Below, in pieces: positions 1 through 8,904 of a stretch of DNA of 64,000 nt; position 1 is the stretch's first letter, and each line of letters opens with the position of its first letter. The position numbers and the translations under genes are program-made. Location: NCBI GenBank assembly GCA_028687585.1, contig JAQTZV010000007.1, positions 153,882 to 217,881 on the forward strand, read 5' to 3'. Below the pieces are notes generated by a model, which was given only the letters and a program-made list of their open reading frames with translations, ran no database searches and was not told the DNA's origin. Source of the DNA: Desulfuromonadaceae bacterium. GTDB lineage: Bacteria; Desulfobacterota; Desulfuromonadia; Geobacterales; Pseudopelobacteraceae.

Positions 1-605
1 GGGTTGACGTGAGGATCCTCGGTAAACAACCCGTCGACGTTCTTGACCAGGATGCAGCTCTTTGCGCCGAGAACGTCAGCCATCAGAAGCGCGCCGGTGT
101 CGGTGCGATGCGGAGGGATAAGCCCCATTGCCGGCGGATGCTCGAAGAGACCGTACGGAGGCGTACCATGAACGACCGGCAGCAATCCGAGATGAAGCAG
201 GGTCGGCAGATCAAGGAGATCACCGGTCTTTATCCGAGATCCGCCCCATTTGGAGAGGAGCAGGGTTACGATTACCGCGTTCTGCTCGCTGATCTTACCC
301 GCCAGTTCAGCGAGGACTCCGGTCGGCATGCCGAGGTCAATGCCGATGTCGAGGATGTGGCGTACTCTGACCCCGCCGCCGGTGACAACCAGCATTTTGT
401 GCTGCTTCGACAGTTCGCCGATTTCTTCCATCAGTGGCATAACCACCTCGCGGCCATAGTCAATTGCCCCATGTCCACCAATCTTGACGACATTCAGGTC
501 TGGAACCAGCCTGAGCGTGGGAGTGTCATTCTGTTGTCGCATAAGCCCTTTACGGACAAGCGTTTCACCTTTGAATTTGTTGTTTACTTCATGTCTATGG
601 GGCAT
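1..605 (-). CDS. Molybdenum storage protein-like amino acid kinase (3' end outside window)
   Basis: The first 201 codons are visible; the C-terminus runs off the left edge. The fold family is the amino acid/UMP kinases: VVKIGG near residues 39-44 and VVTGGG near 73-78 form the nucleotide site. IPPHRTDTGALLMAD and VKNVDGLFTEDP match the molybdenum storage protein (MoSto) subunits of diazotrophs, which use ATP to pack molybdate or tungstate into polyoxometalate clusters in the cytoplasm. The ATG at 605 has a good AGGAG upstream. The gene follows a TupC-like ATPase by 40 bp and ends a tungstate/molybdate operon, which fits a storage role. A plain uridylate kinase is unlikely because of the extended N-terminus. 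Whether it is the alpha or beta type cannot be decided here. Confidence 0.75.
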   Translation of the reverse strand, partial: MPHRHEVNNKFKGETLVRKGLMRQQNDTPTLRLVPDLNVVKIGGHGAIDYGREVVMPLMEEIGELSKQHKMLVVTGGGVRVRHILDIGIDLGMPTGVLAELAGKISEQNAVIVTLLLSKWGGSRIKTGDLLDLPTLLHLGLLPVVHGTPPYGLFEHPPAMGLIPPHRTDTGALLMADVLGAKSCILVKNVDGLFTEDPHVN

Positions 606-645
606 ACGCACTCTCCTTCACCTGTGGGGTATACTGATTCAAGAA

Positions 646-1743
646 TCATCCCTTGCGAAACTGATGTACTGAAGTTGCTTTCATTAACGCAAAAACGGTG
701 CCGCCCGCTTTCAGATGCAGCTCCGAAAGCGACTGATTGGTCACAGCGGCGACCAGCATGAATCCGCAGTCGAGATACACCTTGTTGTACAGGCCAAAAG
801 GAACGATCTTGACAACCGTGCCTGAATAAACATTGCGGGCGCTGGTCTGCCGGTCAGGGTCGTTGGAGGTTACCACCACATGCTCGGGATGGATACAGAA
901 TGTTACGCACTCCCCCGGAGAACCTTCGCCAAGTATTTCCATTAACTGGGTTCCAATTGTCAGTGAGAGCAGCCCGTTATCCGCTTCTCTGACCGTGCCG
1001 GAAAAGACGTTCTCCATACCGACGAAGGTTGCGACGAATTCATTTACCGGTTCGCTCATCACATTCGACGGGGCGCCTGACTGGATAATAGTGCCATTCT
1101 GCATCACTGCCATACGGTCAGCCAGTCTGAGCGCCTCTGCCTGATCGTGGGTGGTGATGATTGCTGCCGTGCCTGACTCACGCAGAACATGCTCCAGGTC
1201 CTCCGTGAGAGCCTGACGTGTCGGAGGGTCGAGAGCTACGAACGGTTCGTCCAGTAAAATTACTTCAGGAGCTGTTGCAAAGGCCCGCGCCAGACTGGTG
1301 CGCTGCGCTTCTCCACCGGAGAGCTTGCGCGCCGATCGATCGGCCAGATGGGTTATTCTAAAACGCTCCATACAGACGTCGACCTGTTTGCGGACTTCGT
1401 GCCCGGAAACCTTCCTGATCTTCAACCCGGCAGCGACATTTTCATACACGGTAGTGTCAAAGAGAAGCGGTTCCTGAAAGACCATGGCGATTTTACGCCG
1501 GAAGGCGGTCTCGCCGCCGTCATAATTGAGCGGTTCGCCCCTGAAGTTGATCTGGCCGGACGAAGGGCGGAGCAGGCACGCCAGGCTGAGCAGCAGGCTC
1601 GATTTTCCGGAGCCGTTGGGGCCGATCAGCGCCATGGTTTCATGCTCATCAAGGGAGAACGACGGGACACGTACGACCTCAACTCCGCCTCGTGCGACAA
1701 TCAGGTCCCGTACCTCCAAAAGTGGCGTGGGGCCGCTGCTCAT
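646..1743 (-). CDS. tupC: Tungstate/molybdate ABC transporter ATP-binding protein
   Basis: This 365-residue ABC ATPase energises oxyanion import at the inner membrane. Walker A GPNGSGKSS lies near residue 37, followed by signature LSGGEAQR, Walker B VILLDEP and the switch histidine in TTHDQAE. The last third resembles a MOP/TOBE oxyanion-sensing domain, as in ModC, TupC and WtpC. The open frame extends upstream, but the ATG at 1743 makes an ATGA overlap with the preceding 16-codon ORF and starts directly before the conserved domain. The neighbouring gene is tupA. The permease gene tupB is missing from its usual place, so the partner permease must be elsewhere or the system is broken. Confidence 0.85.
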   Translation of the reverse strand: MSSGPTPLLEVRDLIVARGGVEVVRVPSFSLDEHETMALIGPNGSGKSSLLLSLACLLRPSSGQINFRGEPLNYDGGETAFRRKIAMVFQEPLLFDTTVYENVAAGLKIRKVSGHEVRKQVDVCMERFRITHLADRSARKLSGGEAQRTSLARAFATAPEVILLDEPFVALDPPTRQALTEDLEHVLRESGTAAIITTHDQAEALRLADRMAVMQNGTIIQSGAPSNVMSEPVNEFVATFVGMENVFSGTVREADNGLLSLTIGTQLMEILGEGSPGECVTFCIHPEHVVVTSNDPDRQTSARNVYSGTVVKIVPFGLYNKVYLDCGFMLVAAVTNQSLSELHLKAGGTVFALMKATSVHQFRKG

Positions 1744-1790
1744 TGCAGCGACCCCAGTTGCTGCATAATGCCAGAGAAGATCAAAATCAT
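1740..1790 (-). pseudogene. 16-codon hydrophobic ORF where tupB should be (possible permease relic)
   Basis: An ATG overlaps the tupA stop codon (TGATGA). The frame reads MILIFSGIMQQLGSLQ and ends in a TGA that overlaps the tupC start as ATGA. Both junctions are the tight coupling expected for tupA-tupB-tupC, and the peptide looks like the last residues of a membrane permease. Inference: an internal deletion of tupB left its C-terminal codons. Alternatively it is just a coupling ORF. Confidence 0.4.
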
Positions 1791-2644
1791 CAGAGTCCCA
1801 GTGATTCCGGTTTTTTACCGGCATCGGGAAAGAAGAGCGGTGCGCCGAACTTCTCGACGCCAAAAGTACGGATGATATCCTGGGTCTTCTTTGCCACCAT
1901 GAAATCGGCAAATGCTTTGCCCCCCTGCTCGTTTACCTTGGGCCACTTGACCGTATTGAGCTCTATCACATGGTAGATGTTGAGCAGTTTACCGTCCCCT
2001 TCTACAAGAATTTCGAGGTTAAGCCCTTTTTTCAGCGCCAGATAGGTCGCGCGGTCCGTCAAGGTATACCCCTTCTTTTCAGCTGCGACATTCAACGTCT
2101 GGCCCATGCCGAGACCGGTCTGCTGATACCATTTCTGCCCTTCCGGGTTCAGTGAAGCGGCTTTCCAGAGCCCTTTCTCTTTTGCATGGGTTCCGGAATT
2201 ATCTCCACGGGAGGCGAACAGAGAACCGCTCTGGGCGATACGCTTCATGGCATCAGCGGCAGTGGCCCCCTTGATTTTGGCCGGATCAGCGGCCGGTCCT
2301 ATAATGATAAAGTCGTTATGCATCACCAGGCGACGGGTAACGCCAAATCCGCCAGCCATAAATTTTTTCTCGGCATCGGGAGAGTGGACCAGCAATACAT
2401 CGGCTTCTCCTTTCTCCCCCATTTTCATAGCCTGTCCTGATCCAACCGAAATAGTTTTGACAATGAAACCGCTCTCCTTCTCGAACAGCGGCACGAGTAC
2501 ATCCAGCAGACCGGAATCCTGGGTGCTGGTGGTGGTTGCCAGGATGACCGTTTTCGAGGCGGCCAGTGCCGGAACAGCAGTAGTCAGCATCATAACGGCT
2601 GCACAGAGTAGTAACATACGGGAAACAAATCGGAAACTTTTCAT
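1790..2644 (-). CDS. tupA: Tungstate-type ABC transporter periplasmic binding protein
   Basis: The 284-residue precursor has a signal peptide ending near ALAA (residue 29). The mature protein starts with the TupA hallmark TTTSTQDSG (37-45), and SRGDNSGTH follows near residue 145. These residues contact the oxyanion in TupA/WtpA-like proteins. It should bind tungstate (or molybdate) in the periplasm and hand it to a permease. The start is supported by AAAGGAG. It lies 27 bp behind a paralogue and ahead of tupC. The tungsten enzyme AOR encoded at 42884-44620 is an obvious consumer. Confidence 0.88.
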   Translation of the reverse strand: MKSFRFVSRMLLLCAAVMMLTTAVPALAASKTVILATTTSTQDSGLLDVLVPLFEKESGFIVKTISVGSGQAMKMGEKGEADVLLVHSPDAEKKFMAGGFGVTRRLVMHNDFIIIGPAADPAKIKGATAADAMKRIAQSGSLFASRGDNSGTHAKEKGLWKAASLNPEGQKWYQQTGLGMGQTLNVAAEKKGYTLTDRATYLALKKGLNLEILVEGDGKLLNIYHVIELNTVKWPKVNEQGGKAFADFMVAKKTQDIIRTFGVEKFGAPLFFPDAGKKPESLGL

Positions 2645-2671
2645 TTTGAACTCCTTTTACATCGTGCGATT

Positions 2672-3517
2672 TTATTTTTTGTCATGCTGGGCGTGCCATT
2701 CTTTGGAATCGGGAAAAAACATTTGGGCGCCAAAGCGGTCAATGCCGAATTCTGCGATGATTTTCTGTCCCTTGGATGGATTGGTGAGCCATGTGACAAA
2801 AGCTGCCGAATCCAAACTGTTGACTTTCGGGTATTTTTTCTGACTGACAGGAATGAGCGAAATGCGGTTCAGCAGCGCTTCATCACCTTCAACGAGGATC
2901 TCAAGTTTCAGCTCTTTCTTTATCGAGAGATAGGTGGCACGATCGATAAAGGTATATGCTCCGGAATTGTTCGCAAAGCGGAGCGTTGCAACATTTCCCT
3001 CGTTCCCTTTTTCATACACTTTGTACCATGCTCCGGAAGGTTTCAGCCCGGCTTTAGTCCAAAGCTCGCTCTCCGCCACATGGGTGCCCGATTTATCGCC
3101 GCGACTGATAAAGGTCCCCTGTTTTTCAGCAATTTTGCTGAGTGCTGCCGTAGCCGATTTCATGCCGCGAACCCCTGCCGGATCACTGGACGGCCCAACG
3201 ATGACGAAATCATTGTACATGAGAGGGATACGTTCCGTACCGAATCCTGCGGCGACGAACTTCTCCTCCAGTGACTTGGCATGCACCATGACCAGATCAA
3301 TGCTTCCTTTCTCAGAAATTTTGAGGGCCGCTCCGGTTCCGGCGCCAACGTGCCGCACCCGTACACCGGATTCCTTTTCAAACGCATCTTCAAGTGTTGT
3401 GACGATACCGGCGTCAATGGGGCCGATTGTGCTGGCCAGCATGATAAATCCCTTTTCGGCATGAGCTGTTGTCGTGCAGATGCCAAACAGTGCCACTGCT
3501 GCGATTAGTCGTTTCAT
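2672..3517 (-). CDS. TupA-like periplasmic substrate-binding protein, divergent ligand loop
   Basis: This paralogue of the neighbouring tupA has 281 residues and a signal peptide cleaved near AHA (residue 20). SRGDKSGTH and the C-terminal FGIDRFGAQMFFPD are shared with TupA. The first ligand loop TTTSTQDSG is replaced by LASTIGPIDAG, so the oxyanion or the affinity may differ. A strong AGGAGGA precedes the start, and the gene lies 11 bp from the upstream gene, so the four genes are probably one operon. It could supply a second specificity to a shared transporter. The actual ligand is not known. Confidence 0.8.
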   Translation of the reverse strand: MKRLIAAVALFGICTTTAHAEKGFIMLASTIGPIDAGIVTTLEDAFEKESGVRVRHVGAGTGAALKISEKGSIDLVMVHAKSLEEKFVAAGFGTERIPLMYNDFVIVGPSSDPAGVRGMKSATAALSKIAEKQGTFISRGDKSGTHVAESELWTKAGLKPSGAWYKVYEKGNEGNVATLRFANNSGAYTFIDRATYLSIKKELKLEILVEGDEALLNRISLIPVSQKKYPKVNSLDSAAFVTWLTNPSKGQKIIAEFGIDRFGAQMFFPDSKEWHAQHDKK

Positions 3518-3528
3518 CTCTGTTCCTC

Positions 3529-4980
3529 CTATCTGATTTTCTTTGTAATAATCACACTTGTGCCCTTGCTGAAAACACCTTCTTTCTGGGGCTGCTCCAG
3601 CAGTATCAGCTCTTTACGTTCCGTATCGATAAAGTAATCGGCTAGATAGTTGGGGGACTCCTTGGTATGCCACCGTTCTTCAAGGTTGGCGCCATTCCAG
3701 GCAAAGGCCGTGACAGAACTCTTGCTGTATGAGCGCTGATTGCCGACGGAAAGTGTGCCGCTGTTTTGCGGAACAATAATATTTCCTTCAGGCAACACTA
3801 CGATCCTCTGTTCTATAAAGCGCCATCGATAGCGATCAAGGGAGATATTCTGAATCTGCTGTTCATCGCGCAGAAAGTACGTTTCACTGCCGCCGACATG
3901 GTCGGCCCCTTTCCACAACTCCTTGCCCGCGTCGTCAGCGATATGAAGAACCCTGTCTCTATCTATGTATGCTGTCCGCTGCTTTCCTTCTGTATCGAAA
4001 AAGAAATTAAACGAAAAAATATCCGCATTCTTTGGCAGCTTAACTGGCTCTCCCAATGAATATGCCGACCCTTTTTTTACGATCTGACGAACATCACCAT
4101 AAAAATCTTCACTTCCTCTGCCGGCGTACTGGCCGATGAGTTTCCTGTTTTGTCCATACAGACCAACGGCTCTGAAAAAGAGGGGGAGTTTGTCAGCAAT
4201 GAGCGTAAACCCTTGCTCAGTAACCGAGAGGGCCACTGACACCAGTTCCTCGCGATCCACCACGGTAACGTACGCTTCCAGAATGCCATCGTTATCGACA
4301 TCGGCCGTATCAATAGCCAGGATTTTCCCCTCTGCCGTAATAGGGTATTCGGCAACCTTTTTAAGGGAGTCTGCCTGGCGATACAGGTACACGCTCTTGG
4401 CATCGGCAACGACAAATTCACGCTCTTTTCCGGGAAAGCTGCGGCCGGGAGCAATACCAATCAGCGTGCCCTCAATGCGGGTCTGCTGTGTCACCGTTTG
4501 GGAAGCAGGAGCAACACGCACGAGATCCTCTGACGATTTGGGCGTAACAGGCACACTGGCTGCTGCCGCAGGAACAGGAACCACCGGGAGTTTGACCGGC
4601 AGCAGCGGGCGGAGCTGGTCAGCCAGTCTACCAATCGCCGGAATCAAGTCGTTCGAGCTTTCTCCCTGAACATAGCGCTGGCCAAGGGTTTCACCGTCAG
4701 CACTTGTTACTGAAGCATCAATGCTGAATGTTTTGCCAAAGGAAGCATAACTCCCGGTGATCTTTGCGGTAACGCCTTCTGCACCATCAACCACAATAAT
4801 ATCATCTGAGGCAATGCGCGACGACAGCAGGTTTTTCAACACTGTTTTCAACTCACTTGCTTGTTCAGCGCCGGTAATCGTAAATTCTGCCACCTGTATT
4901 TTTTGCGCGGCGGCCAGAGCGTTCGTATGTGGGATACAGAAAAAGAGCGTTGAGACAAGTGTCAAAAAAAATAGTACCAT
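3529..4980 (-). CDS. Exported FG-GAP/VCBS-like repeat protein
   Basis: The 483-residue protein has an N-terminal hydrophobic signal (about 1-24). Residues 24-115 look like a FlgO/curli-assembly-type domain (VAEFTITGAEQ, LKNLLSSRI). A Pro/Ala-rich linker follows at 125-150, then a region of FG-GAP-like beta-propeller character including the calcium-type loop DTADVDNDG. It is probably periplasmic or attached to the outer membrane. It is first in the operon with the TupA-like proteins. The function is unknown; a role in outer-membrane or pilus assembly is possible. The ATG at 4980 follows GGGGAA. Confidence 0.6.
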   Translation of the reverse strand: MVLFFLTLVSTLFFCIPHTNALAAAQKIQVAEFTITGAEQASELKTVLKNLLSSRIASDDIIVVDGAEGVTAKITGSYASFGKTFSIDASVTSADGETLGQRYVQGESSNDLIPAIGRLADQLRPLLPVKLPVVPVPAAAASVPVTPKSSEDLVRVAPASQTVTQQTRIEGTLIGIAPGRSFPGKEREFVVADAKSVYLYRQADSLKKVAEYPITAEGKILAIDTADVDNDGILEAYVTVVDREELVSVALSVTEQGFTLIADKLPLFFRAVGLYGQNRKLIGQYAGRGSEDFYGDVRQIVKKGSAYSLGEPVKLPKNADIFSFNFFFDTEGKQRTAYIDRDRVLHIADDAGKELWKGADHVGGSETYFLRDEQQIQNISLDRYRWRFIEQRIVVLPEGNIIVPQNSGTLSVGNQRSYSKSSVTAFAWNGANLEERWHTKESPNYLADYFIDTERKELILLEQPQKEGVFSKGTSVIITKKIR

Positions 4981-5017
4981 GCCGTTTCCCCGGTTTTATT
5001 CTTGGTTTGAGAAATAA

Positions 5018-5042
5018 GGCGAATCGCGCAACGCAATTCGCC
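5018..5042 (-). terminator. Probable terminator behind the porin gene
   Basis: The inverted repeat GGCGAAT / ATTCGCC has an 11-nt loop. On the minus strand it is followed by TTATTT. It lies 25 bp past the porin stop codon. The T tract is short, so termination may be leaky into the downstream operon. Confidence 0.5.
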
Positions 5043-5067
5043 TCTGTAGTCCGGCAACAGTATCAAA

Positions 5068-6384
5068 TCAGAACGTGTAGCTCAACTGCAGATTGAGAGC
5101 GTATGGGTCGTCAGCATTTGCTACGCCGAAACCGGATATGCGGTCAGTTGTCGTAGCGCTGTTCATACCATCACCAAGGAATGCGTAGGCCAGCGCAGCA
5201 CTGACACTTACGTTATCTAACATTTTATAACCGACCTGAGCATTGAGTTCCGTACCGATGGAACTTTTCTCGCTGTTACGGTTTTCAGCGGTCTCTGCAT
5301 AGCCAATATTGGCATTATAGAATAGTTTGCCCATGGTGCCTTCGTAGCCGGCAAAAACAGCAACAAGACCGCGACCACCAACAGTCAGGTCGTTGCCAAG
5401 GATAGAAGTGGAAGAGTTTATGGCATTACCGCTGCGAACCAGTAACCACATTTTTGCCGGAACAAAGTACGAGGTGCTGGAAGTGATCGCAGTAAATGAA
5501 TCCTTTTTAGTGGTTCCGTTGCTGTCTCCGGATAGATAGATAGCGGAAAGGTTAACAGAACCGGGGCCGACTTTGGCTTTTGAAACGGCGCCAAGCAGGT
5601 AACCGTTCAGATCGGTAGTGGCCGTTCTGTCGCCTGACTGAACGGCTACAAATGGTTTGATATTTGCGGGGCCGACTTTGATGTCTGCATCCAGACCAAA
5701 CATGTGCAGCCGGTTAAACGCCGGAACGGTCAACGTCGTGTCGTTGTTGACATAGTAGTAGGAAGCGCCGACAGTTACATCCTTGCTGATGGTATATTTA
5801 CCGCCAAGAACGAACAGGTCAGCTGTCTTTCTACCAACTTGACCGCCATCAACCGTATTGTCATCAAAACGGAACCAGCCAAGCGAAGCCTTTGCGGGAC
5901 CAAAGTTTTTTGTCGCGTGAGCGCCGGTCATGTCAGCGATTAAAAACAGACCCTGATACGAGTCTGCCCATGGCTGCATACCGAGTTTGACATTAGCGCC
6001 GGTGAGCGGACAGTTGAAATCGACGTAAATGTTTTTGGTTTCGAGAGTCAATTTATCAGCATCAAGGTTACCGGCATCGTCACCAGTGGTCCCCAGATAA
6101 CCGCCGGTTTTACCGCCGAAACGGGTATCCAGCTCAAAATGAGTTACCAGCTTAAAATCAGCATTGACTTTTGCTATGTACTGCAAACGGGCACGCTGTT
6201 CAGCCATGAAACCTGGTGCAGGATCGGCGCTGAGCTTGCCTGTCACTCCGTTAAAAAAGTTGCCCTGGTAGCCCATGAATTTGTACAAACCATGAAATTC
6301 GTTTTCCAATGCCATAGCCGGTACTGAAATTGCCCCAAGGGCGCCTACTGCTGCTGCAATTGCTGCTGATTTTTTGAAATTCAT
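5068..6384 (-). CDS. Outer-membrane porin (Geobacter-type beta-barrel)
   Basis: The 438-residue precursor has a signal peptide (AAAVGALGAISVPAMA) and ends in LQLSYTF, the terminal aromatic residue used for barrel assembly. Alternating hydrophobic strands such as VTVGASYYYVNND and LNAQVGYKMLDN support a 14-18-strand barrel. It lies immediately upstream of the oxyanion-uptake operon in the same direction, separated by a weak terminator, so it might serve as the outer-membrane route for the same solutes. The start is backed by GGAGGAGCAAG. The substrate cannot be read from the sequence. Confidence 0.8.
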   Translation of the reverse strand: MNFKKSAAIAAAVGALGAISVPAMALENEFHGLYKFMGYQGNFFNGVTGKLSADPAPGFMAEQRARLQYIAKVNADFKLVTHFELDTRFGGKTGGYLGTTGDDAGNLDADKLTLETKNIYVDFNCPLTGANVKLGMQPWADSYQGLFLIADMTGAHATKNFGPAKASLGWFRFDDNTVDGGQVGRKTADLFVLGGKYTISKDVTVGASYYYVNNDTTLTVPAFNRLHMFGLDADIKVGPANIKPFVAVQSGDRTATTDLNGYLLGAVSKAKVGPGSVNLSAIYLSGDSNGTTKKDSFTAITSSTSYFVPAKMWLLVRSGNAINSSTSILGNDLTVGGRGLVAVFAGYEGTMGKLFYNANIGYAETAENRNSEKSSIGTELNAQVGYKMLDNVSVSAALAYAFLGDGMNSATTTDRISGFGVANADDPYALNLQLSYTF

Positions 6385-6490
6385 TCTTGCTCCTCCATTT
6401 TTGATAGTTAATGTTCCGCTACGACGGATTCCAATTCAAAACAAACGTTTGAAGCCCCTCCTTTCATGGATATTTTGCCTGCAGAATACA

Positions 6491-6525
6491 AAAAAAACGC
6501 CCCTTCACTTGAGAGAAAAGGGGCG
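6491..6525 (-). terminator. Rho-independent terminator, minus strand
   Basis: CGCCCCTT pairs with AAGGGGCG, with an A-run on the left side, so the minus-strand transcript ends in about seven U. It lies 3' of the small membrane protein gene (6950-7351) and before the porin start, isolating the two units. Confidence 0.65.
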
Positions 6526-6563
6526 CAGGCAAACCACTGGTGTGGATAGGCAAGCGACAAGAT

Positions 6564-6663
6564 CCCCTTTTCAAAGGAGGGCGGCGCTGTTTCCGGCGAC
6601 ACCCGCAGGGCGCACGCCATGAGGGATTTTCCCTGTTAGGCGTAACGACTCGGAGACTGGCTG
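6564..6663. repeat. About 100-bp direct repeat, copy 1
   Basis: Starts with CCCCTTTTCAAAGGAGGG and runs to GACTGGCTGA. It is nearly identical to 6756-6854, with only a few substitutions. A diverged inverted copy lies at 42764-42842. No ORF with coding character is present. The stretch 6385-6949 otherwise holds only the terminator at 6491 and presumably the porin promoter. Confidence 0.85.
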
Positions 6664-6755
6664 AATGTGGTGAGGCTTTAAAAACAAAAAACCCCTTATC
6701 AAAAACTGAAAAGGAGCTCGGGCAATCCACAAAAACGGATTGTCAAGCACAAGTT

Positions 6756-6854
6756 CCCCTTTTCAAAGGAGGGCGGCGCTGTTTCCGGCGACACCCGCAG
6801 GTCGTACGCCATGAGGATTTTTCCCTGTTAGGCGCAACAACTCGAAGACTGGCT
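6756..6854. repeat. About 100-bp direct repeat, copy 2
   Basis: Second copy of the 6564-6663 element, offset 192 bp, in the same orientation. Differences are scattered point changes, for example GGGCGCACG against GGTCGTACG. This is typical of a dispersed intergenic repeat family rather than a coding duplication. Confidence 0.85.
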
Positions 6855-6949
6855 AAAAATGTAGCGGGACAATAGCGGGATCACCGTCCCCTGTCAAGCG
6901 GCAATTGAAGTTCTGTAATAAAAAAATCTTCCGGTAACAGTACCATTTC

Positions 6950-7351
6950 TCAATCAAGTACCCGTCGATGGACGAGAGACCAATGCCTGAGGAATGCGGG
7001 CATATGGCTGCCGGTAACTCCGACTGCCAGCGCCGTCATAAGAACCGGCAGCAACAGATCCGGGCGAACATGGACAAACCAGATCAGACCTAAATGTAGG
7101 CCGGTCATTAAGCCGCGCCCCTGATACGGCCAGTGGCGGCACTTGAAGATATTAAATATGATCAAGGCGCTACCCGTTGCGATGACCAGATTGTGCCAGT
7201 TTGCAAGACGCGCAAATGGGATCTCCCAGACAAGACCGCCGAACAGGATGCTTGATATCCCGATGTGACAGCTTCGCAAGATCAGATCCACTATCTTGAA
7301 CCAGCCGGAACGCTTCTTTCTGTCAGCTCTGCTGTTGTGAGTGCTCTCCAT
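6950..7351 (-). CDS. Small polytopic membrane protein, unknown function
   Basis: The chosen ATG at 7351 gives 133 residues with a positively charged N-terminus (SRADRKKRSGWFK) and three to four hydrophobic segments (VDLILRSCHIGISSILFGG, VIATGSALIIFN, LLLPVLMTALAVGV). Several His residues (CHIG, NWHN, GLHLG, HVRP) lie near the segment ends and could bind metal or haem, but this is inference. It starts 8 bp past the aldehyde dehydrogenase stop and is likely co-transcribed with it. The longer open frame overlaps that gene and is not credible. I do not recognise the family with certainty. Confidence 0.6.
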   Translation of the reverse strand: MESTHNSRADRKKRSGWFKIVDLILRSCHIGISSILFGGLVWEIPFARLANWHNLVIATGSALIIFNIFKCRHWPYQGRGLMTGLHLGLIWFVHVRPDLLLPVLMTALAVGVTGSHMPAFLRHWSLVHRRVLD

Positions 7352-7359
7352 ACTACCCC

Positions 7360-8784
7360 TTATTCCTTGAACTGCATCGCCTTGAGTTCGAGAAACTCCT
7401 CCAGCCCATGATGCCCCAATTCCCGGCCGTAACCGGATTGCTTGCAGCCGCCGAAAGGCGCGAGCAGGTTGAAACCGCCGCCGTTTATATCCACCTGTCC
7501 GGCCTTGAGGCGACGGGCAATACGCGCTGCCCGCTCGGCGTCCCCTGACCATACGGCGGCAGCAAGGCCATATTGAGTGCTGTTAGCTATCTGAACGGCA
7601 TCCTCTTCGTCCCGGTAGGTCATAATTGACAACACCGGACCGAAAATTTCCTCCCGGGCGATGACCATATCCGGGGTGACTCTGCCGAACAGGGTCGGGC
7701 GGACGAAGTACCCGCTATCCATGCCATCCGGCGGCTCAGCGCCGCCTGTCAGCAGGACGGCACCCGCTGCGCTCCCCTGTCTGATGAAGTCGCGCACCCG
7801 CTCCCGTTGGGCTGCCGAAACCAGCGGCCCGAGTCGTGTCGTGTCATCCTGCGGATCTCCCGGCGCGTACGCCGAGGCTGCGGCAATCGCCAGCGCTGCT
7901 GCGGTCTCGTACCGGGACTCATGTACCAACAGGCGCGTCTGCGCGTTGCAGGTCTGGCCTGAATTTATGAAACAGGCGCCGACTACGCTTTTGACCGCTG
8001 TCGGCAGATCGGCATCATCAAGAATAACGGCCGCAGACTTGCCCCCCAGCTCCAGAGTTACCCGCTTCACCGTTGCCGCTGCCAGCTCCGCTACCCTGCG
8101 GCCGGCACGCAGTGAACCGGTAAAGGAGATCATATCAGTATCGACATGGCGTACCAGGTATTCTCCGACCTCCTCGCCGCTGCCGGTTATCAGATTGAAT
8201 ACCCCGGCCGGAACTCCGGCGTCGTGAATAATCTCGGCCAGAATAAAGGCGGAGAGCGGTGCCACTTCGCTCGGCTTGAGGACAACGGTACAGCCGGCCG
8301 CCAGAGCAGGCGCTACCTTGGCTATCACCTGATGCAGCGGGTAGTTCCACGGAGTGATACAGAGTGCAACTCCGACAGGCTCGCGCACAACCAGTGAACT
8401 ACCGATCCGCTCCTCGAAGGCGTACCCGGAGAGCAACCTGATATAGCTATCGAGGACTGCGACCGGGAGGCCGGCCTGAATGCGGCGTGAGAGCTTGAGC
8501 GGCATGCCGACTTCGCTGGTTATGGTGCGGGCGATCTCCTCGCCCCTCGACGTGAGTCCCTCCAGTATTCTGGTCAGGTAGCCGGTTCGCTCTGCCACCG
8601 ATGTACGTCCCCAGGCATCTGCGGCTGCAACGGCCGCCGCAACTGCTCTGTCGGCGTCTTCAGTCGTTGCTGCCGGAATCCGTCCCAGAATCTCTTCGGT
8701 TGCAGGATTGATAACGTCGAATACGTCACTACCGGACGGGGTAAACCATTGGCCATTACCATACAGCTCCGTACGTTCAATCAT
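7360..8784 (-). CDS. NAD(P)-dependent aldehyde dehydrogenase
   Basis: This 474-residue enzyme oxidises an aldehyde to the acid in the cytoplasm. It has ITPWNYP (143-149, with Asn146), the general base Glu245 in LELGGKS, the nucleophile Cys279 in GQTCNA and the C-terminal [13 protein letters not shown]. These are all the residues of the NAD-ALDH superfamily. AGGGAGGG precedes the ATG. The exact substrate is unknown; the context of alcohol dehydrogenases and an amide/urea-type channel suggests a short-chain aldehyde. It offers an NAD-linked alternative to the tungsten AOR at 42884. Downstream lies a small membrane protein gene. Confidence 0.92.
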   Translation of the reverse strand: MIERTELYGNGQWFTPSGSDVFDVINPATEEILGRIPAATTEDADRAVAAAVAAADAWGRTSVAERTGYLTRILEGLTSRGEEIARTITSEVGMPLKLSRRIQAGLPVAVLDSYIRLLSGYAFEERIGSSLVVREPVGVALCITPWNYPLHQVIAKVAPALAAGCTVVLKPSEVAPLSAFILAEIIHDAGVPAGVFNLITGSGEEVGEYLVRHVDTDMISFTGSLRAGRRVAELAAATVKRVTLELGGKSAAVILDDADLPTAVKSVVGACFINSGQTCNAQTRLLVHESRYETAAALAIAAASAYAPGDPQDDTTRLGPLVSAAQRERVRDFIRQGSAAGAVLLTGGAEPPDGMDSGYFVRPTLFGRVTPDMVIAREEIFGPVLSIMTYRDEEDAVQIANSTQYGLAAAVWSGDAERAARIARRLKAGQVDINGGGFNLLAPFGGCKQSGYGRELGHHGLEEFLELKAMQFKE

Positions 8785-8861
8785 ACATTCCCTCCCTGTT
8801 ATTCAATAGATTGGAACCCAGACTGTCGTTATAATACTCAATACGTGCGCCAATGCCATAC

Positions 8862-8892
8862 AAAAAAAACAGGGGCACCTGAGTGCCCCTGT
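8862..8892 (-). terminator. Rho-independent terminator, minus strand
   Basis: The stem CAGGGGCAC / GTGCCCCTG has a short loop and an A8 run on the left, giving a U-rich tail on the minus transcript. It ends the porin/AmiS transcript before the aldehyde dehydrogenase gene. Confidence 0.8.
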
Positions 8893-8904
8893 TTCAGTCT
8901 CTTA

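Noticed and set aside
9..761. 250-codon plus-strand frame at the left edge
   Set aside because: Antisense to the amino acid kinase gene; the minus-strand product has clear motifs and a ribosome site.
6374..6875. Small frames in the repeat region
   Set aside because: They consist of the two repeat copies read through and show no ribosome site or family feature.
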